A stretch of DNA of 64,000 nucleotides from Candidatus Palauibacter soopunensis (GTDB lineage Bacteria > Gemmatimonadota > Gemmatimonadetes > Palauibacterales > Palauibacteraceae). The notes below the pieces were generated by a model that saw nothing but the letters and a program-made list of their open reading frames with translations, was not told the origin of the DNA and made no database searches. Positions within the stretch are counted from its first letter, which is position 1. Every line of letters starts with the position of its first letter. The translations under genes and the position numbers were made by a program. The stretch covers positions 53,465 to 117,464 of the forward strand of contig NZ_CANPVT010000040.1 of NCBI RefSeq assembly GCF_947581735.1, written 5' to 3'. Below are positions 17,741-26,677 of the stretch, one piece after another.

Positions 17741-20700
17741 ATGACGCGGCCGGCCCGCGCGCGGCGGGTTCTGGCGCTGGCCCTCCTCGTCTCGGCCTGC
17801 GGGGCGCCGGAGCCGGGACCCTGGGTCGAGGCCGACGGATACCGCTGGCGGGAGCTGCGGCCGCGGGGCTCGGACGGCTTCCGGCCGCTCGACGGTTCCG
17901 ACCGCGGCGTGTCCTTCCTGTACGACGTCGACGAGGAAGCGCGCCTTCGCAACCGGGTGCTCGCGGAAGGGCAGGGCGTCGCGATCGGGGACGTCGACGG
18001 CGACGGCCTGGCTGACCTCTTCCTCGCCGGCTTCGGGCGCGCGAGCGCGCTCTACCGCAACCTCGGCGGCTGGCGCTTCGAGGAGATCACGCCGCCCGCC
18101 CTCGCGCTCGAGGACGTACTCGCGAGAGGCGCCGCGCTCGTCGACGTCGATGGAGATGATGACCTCGATCTCGTGATCGCCGTCCACGGGGGCCGGAACC
18201 GGATCTTCCTGGGCGACGGCGCGGGCGGCTTCGCGGAACTCGAGGACGCGGGTCTCGCCGGGGCGTGGGGGAGCACGACCTCCACGCTGGCCGACGCCGA
18301 TGGCGACGGCGATCTGGACCTCTACATCGCCAACTACAAGACGCGGCAGGTGGACGACCTCTATCCGCCGGACGTTCTCGACATCAACCACCTGCAGCGC
18401 GGCGACGACGGAAATCTCGTCATCCCCCCGGAACTGCGGGAAATCTACGACGAGCACTACCGCGTGGAGTTCGATGGCCGCTTCGTGCGCCGCTTCGAGC
18501 TTGGAGAGCCGGACGAGTATTACACCGGACTCGGGGACGGACGCTTCGTGCCCGCAGCCCCCGGAGCGCCGCTCTCGCGTTCCCGCGGGAACGTCTCGAC
18601 GCCGGCTCGCGACTGGGGACTCGCGGCCAGGTTCAGCGACTGGGACGAGGACGGCGACCCGGATCTCTACGTGGCGAACGACTTCAACAGCGATGACGGA
18701 ATCTGGATCAACCGCGGCGACGGGACGTTCGCGCCGGCTCCGGCGGCCGCCGTCCGCACGACGAGCCTCTCCTCGATGGCCGTCGATGTCGGAGATCTCG
18801 ATCGCGACGGAGACCTCGATCTCCTCACCACCGACATGCTCGCCCGGGACGCGGCGGAGCGCCTCGTCCAGACTCCGAGCTACGAGGCCGTCCCCGAGCG
18901 GCCCGGCGTCACGGACACGAGAGTCCAGGTGAACCGGAACGCGGTGCAGCTCAACCGGGGGGACGGGACGTTCGCCGAGGCGGCGTGGGAACTCGGGCTC
19001 GCCGCCTCCGACTGGACGTGGGGCGCGCTCATCATGGACGCGGACCTGGACGGCTGGAACGACATCCTCGTGACGACGGGACACGCGTGGGACCAGTTGG
19101 ACGGCGATGCGAACGCCCGCGTGGCGGCGATCCCCGGGCTGCCGGCGGATCAGGCCCTGCGCATGTTCCCGTCGCTCCCGCAGCCGAACGTCGCCTACCG
19201 CGGAGGGGCGGACGGCTTCAGCGATGTGAGCGAACGCTGGCGCTGGGGGGTCGACGCGGACATCTCGCACGGTCTCGCGGCGGGCGACCTCGACCGCGAC
19301 GGAGACCTCGACGTCGTCGTGACGCGGCTCGGGGCGCCTCCCGTCCTGTACCGGAACGAAACCGCGGCGCCCCGCATCCTCGTGCGTCTGCGGGCGGCGG
19401 GCCCGAACACGCGCGGAATCGGGGCGCGGATCCGCCTCGAGGGTGCCGGCGGCCCCGCCCAGATGCGCGAGATCATCGCGGGAGGCGCCTACCTCTCCTC
19501 CTCCGAGCCCGTCGCCAGCTTCGCCGCGGCGGCGGAAGGGGAGATGATCATCACGGTCGACTGGCCGGATGGCCGGCGCACGCGGCTGGAAGGCGTCGTC
19601 GCGAACCGCGAATACGTGATCGACGCCGCGACCGCGGAGCCGGCGCCTCCCGACCCGGCGGCGGCGCCCGAGGCCGGCACCCACTTCGTCGATATTTCGG
19701 ATCGGCTCGGGCACCGGCACGTCGAATCGCCCTTCGACGACCGGCTCCGGCAGCCGCTCCTGCCCCACTCGCTCGATCGCCTCGGCCCGGGCGTATCGTG
19801 GATCGACGTGGAGGACGATGGCGACGCGGATCTCGTGGTCGGGAGCGGCCGGGGGGGCAGCCCGGTCGTGATTCGGAACGAGGGCGACGGGTTCGCCGCC
19901 CCGCGCGCCCTCGTGCCCGCGCTGGCGTGGGATGCGACCGCCGTGCTGCCGCATCGCGCGGCCGACGGTGGCGTCGCGCTGCTCATCGGCACGAGCGCGT
20001 ACGAGGCGGACACGCCCGCGGAGGCCGCGGCCGTTCCCGCGGTCATCGCGGCGCCGCTCGGCGCCTCGGCGCCGGCGCCCCCGCTCATCGAAGCCCCCGG
20101 CACCCCGCCCGGGCAGCTCCCCGCCGCGACCGGTCCCCTCGCCCAGGCCGACATCGACGGCGACGGCGATCTCGACCTCTTCGTGGGCGGACGCGTCGCC
20201 CCCGGCGCCTACCCCATTGCGGTCGACTCCCGCCTGCTGATCCACGATGGCGACGCCCTGCGCGTCGATGCGGAGCGCTCTCTCCCCTTCGCGCGTCTCG
20301 GGCTCGTCTCCGCCGCGCTGTTCACGGACTACGACCTCGATGGCGACCCCGACCTCGCGCTCGCCCTGGATTGGGGCAGCGTCCGCCTCTTCCGCAACGA
20401 CGAGGGCCGTTTCACCGACATGAGCGACGCGCTGGGGCTCTCGCGTCTCAGGGGGCGCTGGAACGGCCTCGCCGCCGCCGACTTCGATGAGGACGGCCGG
20501 CCGGACCTCGTCGCCACCGGCTGGGGCGCGAATCTCGACGTCCCGCCCGCCTACTCGCTCATCTACGGCGACATGAATCGCGACGGCATCGTCGATCTCG
20601 TCGAGGCCCGGATGGAATCCGGCACGTGGCGTCCTCTACGGGGAAGAGATGCGCTCGCCGTCCCCGGCGGACTCTCGGCGCTCCTCCGCGTGACGTACGA

Positions 20701-21466
20701 GCGATTCGCGAGCACGCCCCTGACCGACGTCATCGGCGGCCTGGACCCCGAGCGCCGGCTGGACGTCAACGAACTGCGCCACACGGTGTGGCTCAATCGC
20801 CCCTCCGGCTTCGAGAGCGCCCCGCTGCCCGCGGCGGCCCAGCGCGCGCCCGCGTTCGGCGTGGCCGGCGCCGACCTCGACGGGGACGGTCACGAAGATC
20901 TCGTCCTCGCGCAGAACTTCTACGCCGGCCGGCCGGGGGCGCCCCGCCCCGCCGGGGGGCGCGGGCTCTGGCTGAGAGGGAATGGCGAGGGGGGCTTCGA
21001 GCCCGTTCGAGGCTCGCGGTCCGGGATCGCGGTCTACGGGGACGCGCGGGCCGTCTCGCTCGCGGACCACGACCGCGACGGGCGGGTGGATGTGGCCTTC
21101 GGCGTCAACGGCGGCGAGACCCGGCTCTACCGCAACGTCGGTGCGACGCCCGGTCTGAGGGTCACGCTGGAAGGCCCACCCGCGAACCCGCGGGCCATCG
21201 GCGCCCGCCTCCGGCTCGAATACGCGGACGGCACGTTCGGTCCGGTGCGGGAGGTCCGGTCGGGGGAGGGCTACCTGGCCCGCCACGAATCGACGCAGAC
21301 GCTCGGCATGGCGGGTGCGGCCGGCACGGCGCCCGCGCCCGACGTCGCGCCCGCGACGCTGCATGTCGTGTGGCCGGCTGGCGAGGAGACGTCCGTTTCG
21401 ATCGCGCCCGGGACTCGGGAAGTGCGCGTCCCGCCCGCCGGGGCGGGAGGCTCGTCCGGCCTCTGA
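17741..21466 (+). CDS. Large FG-GAP/VCBS repeat lipoprotein with two UnbV/ASPIC domains
   Basis: This 1241-residue lipoprotein has a signal peptide with lipobox LVSAC. It contains repeated calcium-binding motifs of the form DxDxDGxxDL from about residue 70 onward (for example DVDGDGLADLF and DADGDGDLDLY), which build FG-GAP beta-propellers. Two UnbV/ASPIC-like domains occur, one near residues 545-625 (GIGARIRLEG and GGAYLSSSEP) and one near 1140-1230 (AIGARLRLEY and SGEGYLARHE). The protein thus looks like two CRTAC1-type units in tandem. Such proteins are secreted adhesion or surface proteins of unknown role. An alternative GTG at 17714 would lengthen the signal, but ATG 17741 gives a cleaner lipoprotein signal. 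Confidence 0.82.
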   Translation: MTRPARARRVLALALLVSACGAPEPGPWVEADGYRWRELRPRGSDGFRPLDGSDRGVSFLYDVDEEARLRNRVLAEGQGVAIGDVDGDGLADLFLAGFGRASALYRNLGGWRFEEITPPALALEDVLARGAALVDVDGDDDLDLVIAVHGGRNRIFLGDGAGGFAELEDAGLAGAWGSTTSTLADADGDGDLDLYIANYKTRQVDDLYPPDVLDINHLQRGDDGNLVIPPELREIYDEHYRVEFDGRFVRRFELGEPDEYYTGLGDGRFVPAAPGAPLSRSRGNVSTPARDWGLAARFSDWDEDGDPDLYVANDFNSDDGIWINRGDGTFAPAPAAAVRTTSLSSMAVDVGDLDRDGDLDLLTTDMLARDAAERLVQTPSYEAVPERPGVTDTRVQVNRNAVQLNRGDGTFAEAAWELGLAASDWTWGALIMDADLDGWNDILVTTGHAWDQLDGDANARVAAIPGLPADQALRMFPSLPQPNVAYRGGADGFSDVSERWRWGVDADISHGLAAGDLDRDGDLDVVVTRLGAPPVLYRNETAAPRILVRLRAAGPNTRGIGARIRLEGAGGPAQMREIIAGGAYLSSSEPVASFAAAAEGEMIITVDWPDGRRTRLEGVVANREYVIDAATAEPAPPDPAAAPEAGTHFVDISDRLGHRHVESPFDDRLRQPLLPHSLDRLGPGVSWIDVEDDGDADLVVGSGRGGSPVVIRNEGDGFAAPRALVPALAWDATAVLPHRAADGGVALLIGTSAYEADTPAEAAAVPAVIAAPLGASAPAPPLIEAPGTPPGQLPAATGPLAQADIDGDGDLDLFVGGRVAPGAYPIAVDSRLLIHDGDALRVDAERSLPFARLGLVSAALFTDYDLDGDPDLALALDWGSVRLFRNDEGRFTDMSDALGLSRLRGRWNGLAAADFDEDGRPDLVATGWGANLDVPPAYSLIYGDMNRDGIVDLVEARMESGTWRPLRGRDALAVPGGLSALLRVTYERFASTPLTDVIGGLDPERRLDVNELRHTVWLNRPSGFESAPLPAAAQRAPAFGVAGADLDGDGHEDLVLAQNFYAGRPGAPRPAGGRGLWLRGNGEGGFEPVRGSRSGIAVYGDARAVSLADHDRDGRVDVAFGVNGGETRLYRNVGATPGLRVTLEGPPANPRAIGARLRLEYADGTFGPVREVRSGEGYLARHESTQTLGMAGAAGTAPAPDVAPATLHVVWPAGEETSVSIAPGTREVRVPPAGAGGSSGL
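18579..18592. repeat. Perfect 14-bp palindrome, copy 3
   Basis: GTTCCCGCGGGAAC lies inside the FG-GAP/UnbV gene. With one flanking base on each side (C and G) it is a 16-bp perfect palindrome, 18578-18593. It is the same element as at 1131, 13092 and 62327. Confidence 0.8.
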
Positions 21467-21475
21467 CCCGCGGAA

Positions 21476-22135
21476 CTAACGGAAGCGGTAGCCGAAGCCG
21501 ATCGTGACGCCGATGTCGTTCTGCAGCTTCGACGCGTCCGTCGCGGCGGAGATGTAGTAGGACGCCATGTCCCGGAGTTCGCCCCGGAACCAGAGCGCTG
21601 ACATCAACTGCACCCGGACCCCGATCGCGGCCGTCGCCATCGGATCCGTCGCGCTGAGTTTCGGCACTTCGGCGCCGTAGAACTTCAACTGCCGGAGCCC
21701 TCCGCCCATCGTGAAGTAGGGTTCGAGCGCGCCCGCCGAGCCCGACGACCGAAGCCGGAACGTCAGGTTCACCGTGCCCGCCAGGTACTCCATTTCGCCG
21801 AGCGTTCCGGGACCCCGTCCGGGTCCGCCGGCGACGCCTTCGAGCGTCGCCGGGGAATAGAGACCCATGACGCCGATCCCGACCGCGCGCGAAGCCCAGT
21901 AGGTCACCTCGCCCCCCATCATTACGTCCGGCGGCATCACGGTGCCGTACGCGCCCGTGTTGTCCGTGAGGTTGTTGAGGGGCTGGATGACGCCGGCGAG
22001 TCCGAACAACTCCGGACCGGTATCATCGCCGAGCGGGGCCGCGGGAGCCATCTGGGCCGTCAGGTCCGACGCTCCGGGAGCGAGCCCCCACAGAAGGAAA
22101 AAGAAAAAGAGAAGAACGCCGGACGGGCGTCTCAT
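21476..22135 (-). CDS. Outer-membrane beta-barrel protein, third gene of minus-strand operon
   Basis: This 219-residue protein begins with a signal peptide (about residues 1-28, ending LTAQ). Its mature part has alternating hydrophobic/polar strands (MGGEVTYW, GTVNLTFRL, YFTMGGGLRQLKFYG, IGVRVQLM) and ends in the aromatic strand VTIGFGYRFR. This predicts a small eight- to ten-stranded outer-membrane barrel. No named family was recognised. Its ATG overlaps the metalloprotease stop in an ATGA, so it is the last cistron of the three-gene operon. Its own stop is only 9 bases from the end of the convergent FG-GAP gene. Confidence 0.7.
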   Translation of the reverse strand: MRRPSGVLLFFFFLLWGLAPGASDLTAQMAPAAPLGDDTGPELFGLAGVIQPLNNLTDNTGAYGTVMPPDVMMGGEVTYWASRAVGIGVMGLYSPATLEGVAGGPGRGPGTLGEMEYLAGTVNLTFRLRSSGSAGALEPYFTMGGGLRQLKFYGAEVPKLSATDPMATAAIGVRVQLMSALWFRGELRDMASYYISAATDASKLQNDIGVTIGFGYRFR

Positions 22136-25011
22136 TTGGTCCTCACGATCGTGATTAGCGGTTCCGCGGTCTCACCCGCCGGGGTTCCTCCCGCCGTTTC
22201 CAGCGACAGCGACAGGCCCGGCGCGCCGGGAGCCGAGGCGAGTGAGAAGTACTGTACGCTCGACGGCCCTACGTCGAGGCTCAGCACCCGGGTTTCAAAC
22301 CCCAGCGGCTCGGCGCGTAGCGCGATCGCGGTCGGAAGACCCGACCGGGTGTCCGCATCCTGATTCAACGATCGGAACACGTCCGTGGCGTCCCACGTTG
22401 CCGCGGCGAGCGGCGGCGCCTCCTCCGGCCCCGCCTCCGCCGCGTCGAGGTCCTCCTCCGCGGGATCCTCCGTCCCCTCCTCCAGCGTCCCCGCGCCGAG
22501 CGCCAGCGAGACCGACACGTCCGCGAGAATGTTCGCCCACTCCCTCCCCGTGACCCGCTCCAGGTTCGCGATCCCGCGTCCGTAGTTCTGTCCGCCCCCG
22601 ACGACGGATCGGAAGAAGGCCCGTTCATCCCCCCCCGCCTGGTCCGCGAGCCGTCGCAGGAGGAACCAGCCGAAGCCCCGCATCTGCAACCCTCCGACGC
22701 CGTCCGGGTCGTCCGTCGAGACGGTGGGAGCTCCGGGGAGTCCGAGCATGTACAGGCCGAGGTTGCGGAAGTTGGTCAACATGTAGGCATTGAAGGTGTC
22801 GAGCGCGTCGGGCGTCGCGGATACGCGGTCGAAGGTGAGGCGGTCGCCCACCGGGAGCCTCAGCTCCGCGAGCCCCGCCACTTCCTCGGCCAGACTCGAA
22901 AGCGCCTCATCCAGCCAGACTTCCTCCGCCGCCCCGAAACCCGCCGAAGAAACCGGCACCCGGCGCCCGGCGCTGACGATATGCTGGATTTCGTGCGCCA
23001 CGAGGGCGGGCGTCTCCCGCAGCAGATCCTCCGTCGAGATGGCGCGGCCGAGCGTCGCATCGGGGTCCGCGCTCACGCTGTAGACGATCTCCGCCTCGTT
23101 GCTCGCCGGGCAGATCCCGCCGTCCGGGTCCGACAACTCGCCGTCGCCCCGTCCCGACGCGGCAAGATCCTGGGGGAGGGAGAACCCGCCGACGCCCGCC
23201 TCGCCGTCGCCGAGCCGGTTCACGGCGGGCGTAAACAGGATGACGACGCGGCCGTTCCGGTCGATGTCTTCCGGGGGACCGAAATAGGAGGTCACGGCCG
23301 GAAGCACCGTCCCGTCCAGTTCCTGCGCGAGCCCGAGCCACTCTTCCTCCGTCGGGCCTCCGGCGGGTGCGGTGAGATCCTCCACCAGGACCACGCCGTC
23401 GCCCACGGCTCGCACCGTTCCCCGTACCGTGCTCAGCGGGTCGACGCAGGTGGCCGCCAGCTCCGGGCCGACGGAGAAGAAGTACTCGAGCGTGTCTCCC
23501 GGGACCGGCGCGGAAACCGCCGTCGATCCGTCGGACCGAAGGGGCGAGACCCGGGCCTGAACAAGCCGGGCAAGCGTGCGTGCGCGAATCCCGATATCCC
23601 TGCGCGTGCCGGAGAGCGCGGCCGCCGCAACCTGAGGGTCGATCGTCCCGCGGCCCACCGCGGTCGCCGGACCATCGCCCGACATGTCGGCAGGCGTCCG
23701 CATCGTGAGCCGGAGCGGGAGTTCGCTCGAGGCGGTCCGCCCGGTGTTGCCGATGACGATTCGATACTCCCGCGTCTCGGGCTCGATGTCCTCCGGCGCC
23801 CCCGGTTCTCCCGTCTCACCCGCAGCCACGGGCGCTCCGGGGCGGAACTGGACGCATTCGACCTCGACGGGTCCGCGCAGCGTGATCGATTCGCCGACGT
23901 CGAGTCCCACGCGCAGGTTGGCCGGTTCGATCGGCAGCAGAAGACCGTTGCTGGCGTCGGAACCCACGAGTACCCGGACGCCGACCTCGCGCTCGGGCAG
24001 GCATGTGCGGGCGAAGGCCGGCACGTCCACCGTGAGCTCCGTCTCCGTGGCGCTCACGACCGTCGCCGCCGTGCCTTCGATCCAGACCTCGTTGTCGGCC
24101 GGAACCGAGCGGAAGCCGCTGCCGTAGAGGAGCGCCCGCGTGCCCGCGGCGAGTCTTCCGTTCCCGATCGAGTCGAGTTGTACGGCCCCGCCCGGCGATG
24201 CGAGCGCCGTGGCCGAGAAGGAGAGCGTGTCCGAGTACACGCCGCCCGAGGCGAAGACGCGGATCCGGTAGTCGCCAGGCCGCGAGCCCAGCGTGAAGAC
24301 GGCGCCGCCCCGTCCGTCCGCGTCCGTCATCACGATGTCGTGCGTGAGGGCGCCTGCGCTTTCCGGCGTCTCCTCCGGCGCCGGCGGTTCCGCCGGCTCC
24401 GCCACGGCCATCGTATCTGCCGCCTCCAGCAGTTCCGGCGTGTCCTCCGCTTCCGCGCCGTCCGGGGTCTCCTCCGGCACGGTCCATTCGAAGGCGAGGC
24501 GGACGCCGCCGGCCGGAGCGCCGCTCGTCGTCTCCGCCCGGATGGAGAACGGGAGCGGCAGCTGGCTTCCCGCCTCCGCCCGCTGGCCGTCTCCCTCCAC
24601 GATGCTGAGAAGGACCGTGTCCGCGGCCTCGGCGAGGACGAGGAAGCGGAGCGGCGGGACGTTCGCGGCGCTCGGGATGTCCGCCTGGATCTCCGCCTCG
24701 CCCGGCGTGGGCCCCGCGCGGTAGACCGATTCCGCGACGCCGTCCTGCCCCGCGACGGCGACTCCCGGCGACAGCTCCCCTTCGCCCCGCACGATGACGA
24801 AGCGGACCGGGGCCCCTTCGACCGCGTTCCCGAGCGCATCCTCGACGCGGACCGCGATCGGGGGGTCCGTGGCCTCACCCGTCACGATCGTGTCGACGGC
24901 GGCGGAGACGGGGACCAGCGTCGTCGGCGGAGAGCCGACCTCCGTGCTTCCCCCATCCCCGCACCCGATCGCGAGCACGCCCGCGAGCATGGCCAGCGCG
25001 CCGCGCCTCAC
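22132..25011 (-). CDS. M30-like (hyicolysin-type) metalloprotease lipoprotein with Ig/IPT-like N-terminal domains
   Basis: This 959-residue lipoprotein has lipobox LAIGC near residue 16. The first two-thirds contain Ig-like domains (VRVEDALGNAVEGAPVRF is typical of bacterial Ig domains), an acidic Pro/Glu linker (about residues 170-215) and an IPT/TIG-like segment (LYGSGFRSVPADNEVWIEGT). A zincin domain follows, with HEIQH at residues 673-677 and a third ligand candidate Glu702 in WLDEALSSL, as in the M30/hyicolysin family. The start is GTG at 25011, overlapping the upstream stop in a GTGA. Its reading frame runs upstream inside the propeller gene without a sensible start. The domain combination with its two partners looks unusual. 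Substrate unknown. Confidence 0.75.
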   Translation of the reverse strand: MRRGALAMLAGVLAIGCGDGGSTEVGSPPTTLVPVSAAVDTIVTGEATDPPIAVRVEDALGNAVEGAPVRFVIVRGEGELSPGVAVAGQDGVAESVYRAGPTPGEAEIQADIPSAANVPPLRFLVLAEAADTVLLSIVEGDGQRAEAGSQLPLPFSIRAETTSGAPAGGVRLAFEWTVPEETPDGAEAEDTPELLEAADTMAVAEPAEPPAPEETPESAGALTHDIVMTDADGRGGAVFTLGSRPGDYRIRVFASGGVYSDTLSFSATALASPGGAVQLDSIGNGRLAAGTRALLYGSGFRSVPADNEVWIEGTAATVVSATETELTVDVPAFARTCLPEREVGVRVLVGSDASNGLLLPIEPANLRVGLDVGESITLRGPVEVECVQFRPGAPVAAGETGEPGAPEDIEPETREYRIVIGNTGRTASSELPLRLTMRTPADMSGDGPATAVGRGTIDPQVAAAALSGTRRDIGIRARTLARLVQARVSPLRSDGSTAVSAPVPGDTLEYFFSVGPELAATCVDPLSTVRGTVRAVGDGVVLVEDLTAPAGGPTEEEWLGLAQELDGTVLPAVTSYFGPPEDIDRNGRVVILFTPAVNRLGDGEAGVGGFSLPQDLAASGRGDGELSDPDGGICPASNEAEIVYSVSADPDATLGRAISTEDLLRETPALVAHEIQHIVSAGRRVPVSSAGFGAAEEVWLDEALSSLAEEVAGLAELRLPVGDRLTFDRVSATPDALDTFNAYMLTNFRNLGLYMLGLPGAPTVSTDDPDGVGGLQMRGFGWFLLRRLADQAGGDERAFFRSVVGGGQNYGRGIANLERVTGREWANILADVSVSLALGAGTLEEGTEDPAEEDLDAAEAGPEEAPPLAAATWDATDVFRSLNQDADTRSGLPTAIALRAEPLGFETRVLSLDVGPSSVQYFSLASAPGAPGLSLSLETAGGTPAGETAEPLITIVRTK

Positions 25012-26141
25012 CGCGGCTCCACCTTCCAGAAGGCGATGCCGCCCGCCTGCTTGCCCACGTCCACGCTCGCCGCCCGGACCCCGTCCCGGAGGTCGATCAC
25101 GTCCACCGTTCCGGGCTCGCCGCCCACGCCCTCCACGCTCACGAAGGCGTACCGCGAGTCCGGAGAGATCGCGATCCCGTGCGGCAGCGTCCGCGTGTTC
25201 GGAACCCGGGCCACCTCCGTGCCGCCGGCCAGATCCCAGACGCCGGTCGCCTGCCCGCCCTTGTACGTCACGACGAGGTAGGCGCCGTCCGGAGACACAT
25301 CGAGATTGTACGGACCTTCGCCCGTCTCGAACCGCCGCGTCACCCGCCACGACTGCACATCGATCTCCAGCACCTCCGCGTTCCGGTTGCACGCGACGTA
25401 CACATGGCGTCCGTCCACGGCCGGGTGCGCCCACGTCGGGCTGCACGCGGCCGCTCCCACGGGCTGTGTCGGGAGCCAGTCGTACGGCCAGGCCTGCTCC
25501 GAGCCCGGGGAGAGGAGAAAGCGCTGCGTGACCTCGAGCCGGTGCGCGTCGACCTCCACGAGCATCTCATCCATCATGCACACGGAGTAGTGCAGCGCCC
25601 CGTCCGCCGTGAGCCGCGAGCCGTGCGGCATCGTGCAGGTCGGGATCTGCGCGACTTCGATCATCGCGCCGACGTCGACGACGGACACGGAACTCGGCTC
25701 GTGGTCGCCGTGCAGGTTGAAGTTCGCCGCGAAGAGCAGTCCCGCCGGCGTCACCTGCATGGTGGCGGGGAAGAGCCCCAGTTCGGCGCTCCCCAGCGGA
25801 CGGTTCGTCTCCGTGGAATAGGCGACGACCGTGCCGAAGGGATTCCCGTGCGCGAGCGTCACGTACCACCGTTCCCCGCTGGGATCGACCGCCAGGCCGT
25901 GCGGCCCGTCGATTTCCGTCGGGAAGCGGCCCACGAAGACGGAATCCAGCACCGACGCACCGGTGCCATCGAACCGGACGAGATCGACGCGATCTTCCGA
26001 TTCGGCCGCCACGTAGACGTAATACGACGACGGGCCGTCGGGGCTGATTTCCTGGGAGACCGCGGGCGTAGCCGCCGCGGCCGTCGTTCCCAGCGCCCAC
26101 AAGGCCATTGCCATGCGGGGTATGGCAGACTCAGGTAGCAT
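25008..26141 (-). CDS. Exported YncE-like seven-bladed beta-propeller protein, first gene of minus-strand operon
   Basis: This 377-residue exported protein has a signal peptide (about residues 1-34). It has repeated blades of the YncE/NHL/cytochrome cd1-like type, for example VDPSGERWYVTLAHG, VDGRHVYVACNR, VSPDGAYLVVTYKGG and ISPDSRYAFVSVEG. Such propellers act as scaffold or ligand-binding proteins and this one has no obvious catalytic residues. Several cysteines occur in the middle. It is the first gene of a three-gene operon whose next gene starts in a GTGA overlap. The ATG at 26141 is preferred. An upstream GTG at 26198 would add a charged segment before the signal peptide. Confidence 0.75.
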   Translation of the reverse strand: MLPESAIPRMAMALWALGTTAAAATPAVSQEISPDGPSSYYVYVAAESEDRVDLVRFDGTGASVLDSVFVGRFPTEIDGPHGLAVDPSGERWYVTLAHGNPFGTVVAYSTETNRPLGSAELGLFPATMQVTPAGLLFAANFNLHGDHEPSSVSVVDVGAMIEVAQIPTCTMPHGSRLTADGALHYSVCMMDEMLVEVDAHRLEVTQRFLLSPGSEQAWPYDWLPTQPVGAAACSPTWAHPAVDGRHVYVACNRNAEVLEIDVQSWRVTRRFETGEGPYNLDVSPDGAYLVVTYKGGQATGVWDLAGGTEVARVPNTRTLPHGIAISPDSRYAFVSVEGVGGEPGTVDVIDLRDGVRAASVDVGKQAGGIAFWKVEPR

Positions 26142-26271
26142 ACGATTTACGCGCGTTCGCGACTCCTTCTCCTTGAAGCCTCCGGGCCCGGAAACCACTT
26201 CCGCCGGACACTTCCCCTCCTACCCTTAGAGTAGACAATTCCTCAAGGGGTTGCCAATCGGTTAGGTTGTC
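26142..26271. other. Divergent intergenic region between the minus-strand operon and RNase P RNA
   Basis: This 130-base gap separates the minus-strand propeller operon from plus-strand rnpB, so it should hold promoters for both. No pair of -35/-10 boxes good enough to name was seen. The stretch near 26225-26270 is relatively AT-rich for this genome. Confidence 0.5.
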
Positions 26272-26652
26272 GGCGGCGGAGGGAGAAGAGGTCGCGGACG
26301 GGTGCTCCGCACGCCGTTCGAGGAAAGTCCGGGCTCCGCAGGGCACGGCGCCGGGTAACGCCCGGGCGTCGCAAGGCGACGGAAAGTGCCACAGAGAGCA
26401 GACCGCCGATGGCGGCTTCGGCCGCACAGGCAAGGGTGAAAGGGTGGGGTAAGGGCCCACCGCGTTTCCTGGTAACAGGAGACGGCACGGCAAACCCCGC
26501 CGGGAGCAAGGCCAAGCAGGAACGAGCGGCGGCCCGTCGCGTTCGAGTTCCGGGTAGGCCGCACGAGGCCTCGGGCAACCGAGGTCCCAGATAGATGACC
26601 TCGCCGCGGGCCTGGCCCGCCGGTGACAGAACCCGGCTTATCTCCCTCCGCC
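26272..26652 (+). ncRNA. rnpB: RNase P RNA, bacterial type A
   Basis: This is the catalytic RNA of RNase P, which trims the 5' leader of tRNAs. The conserved core blocks are present in order: GAGGAAAGTCCGGGCTCC, ACAGAGAGCAGACCGCC, GGTAAGGGCCCACCG, AGATAGATGACC and ACAGAACCCGGCTTA. The ends pair through GGCGGCGGAGGGAG at the 5' side and CTCCCTCCGCC at the 3' side, giving the P1 helix. The exact ends are my estimate from that pairing. An M16 peptidase gene begins 25 bases after it. Confidence 0.95.
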
Positions 26653-26677
26653 TCACTTCAATGAAAGGGAAGGGTCC

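Noticed and set aside
17555..20245. 896-residue minus-strand open frame
   Set aside because: It is antisense to the FG-GAP gene, with repeated Arg/Val/Asp patterns that mirror the DxDxDG codons on the other strand.
18160..21120. Periodic GC-rich repeats as a DNA repeat array
   Set aside because: They are the codons of the calcium-binding DxDxDGxxDL motifs in the FG-GAP protein, not an independent element.
22981..25281. 766-residue plus-strand open frame
   Set aside because: It is antisense to the metalloprotease lipoprotein, which shows clear motifs on the other strand.
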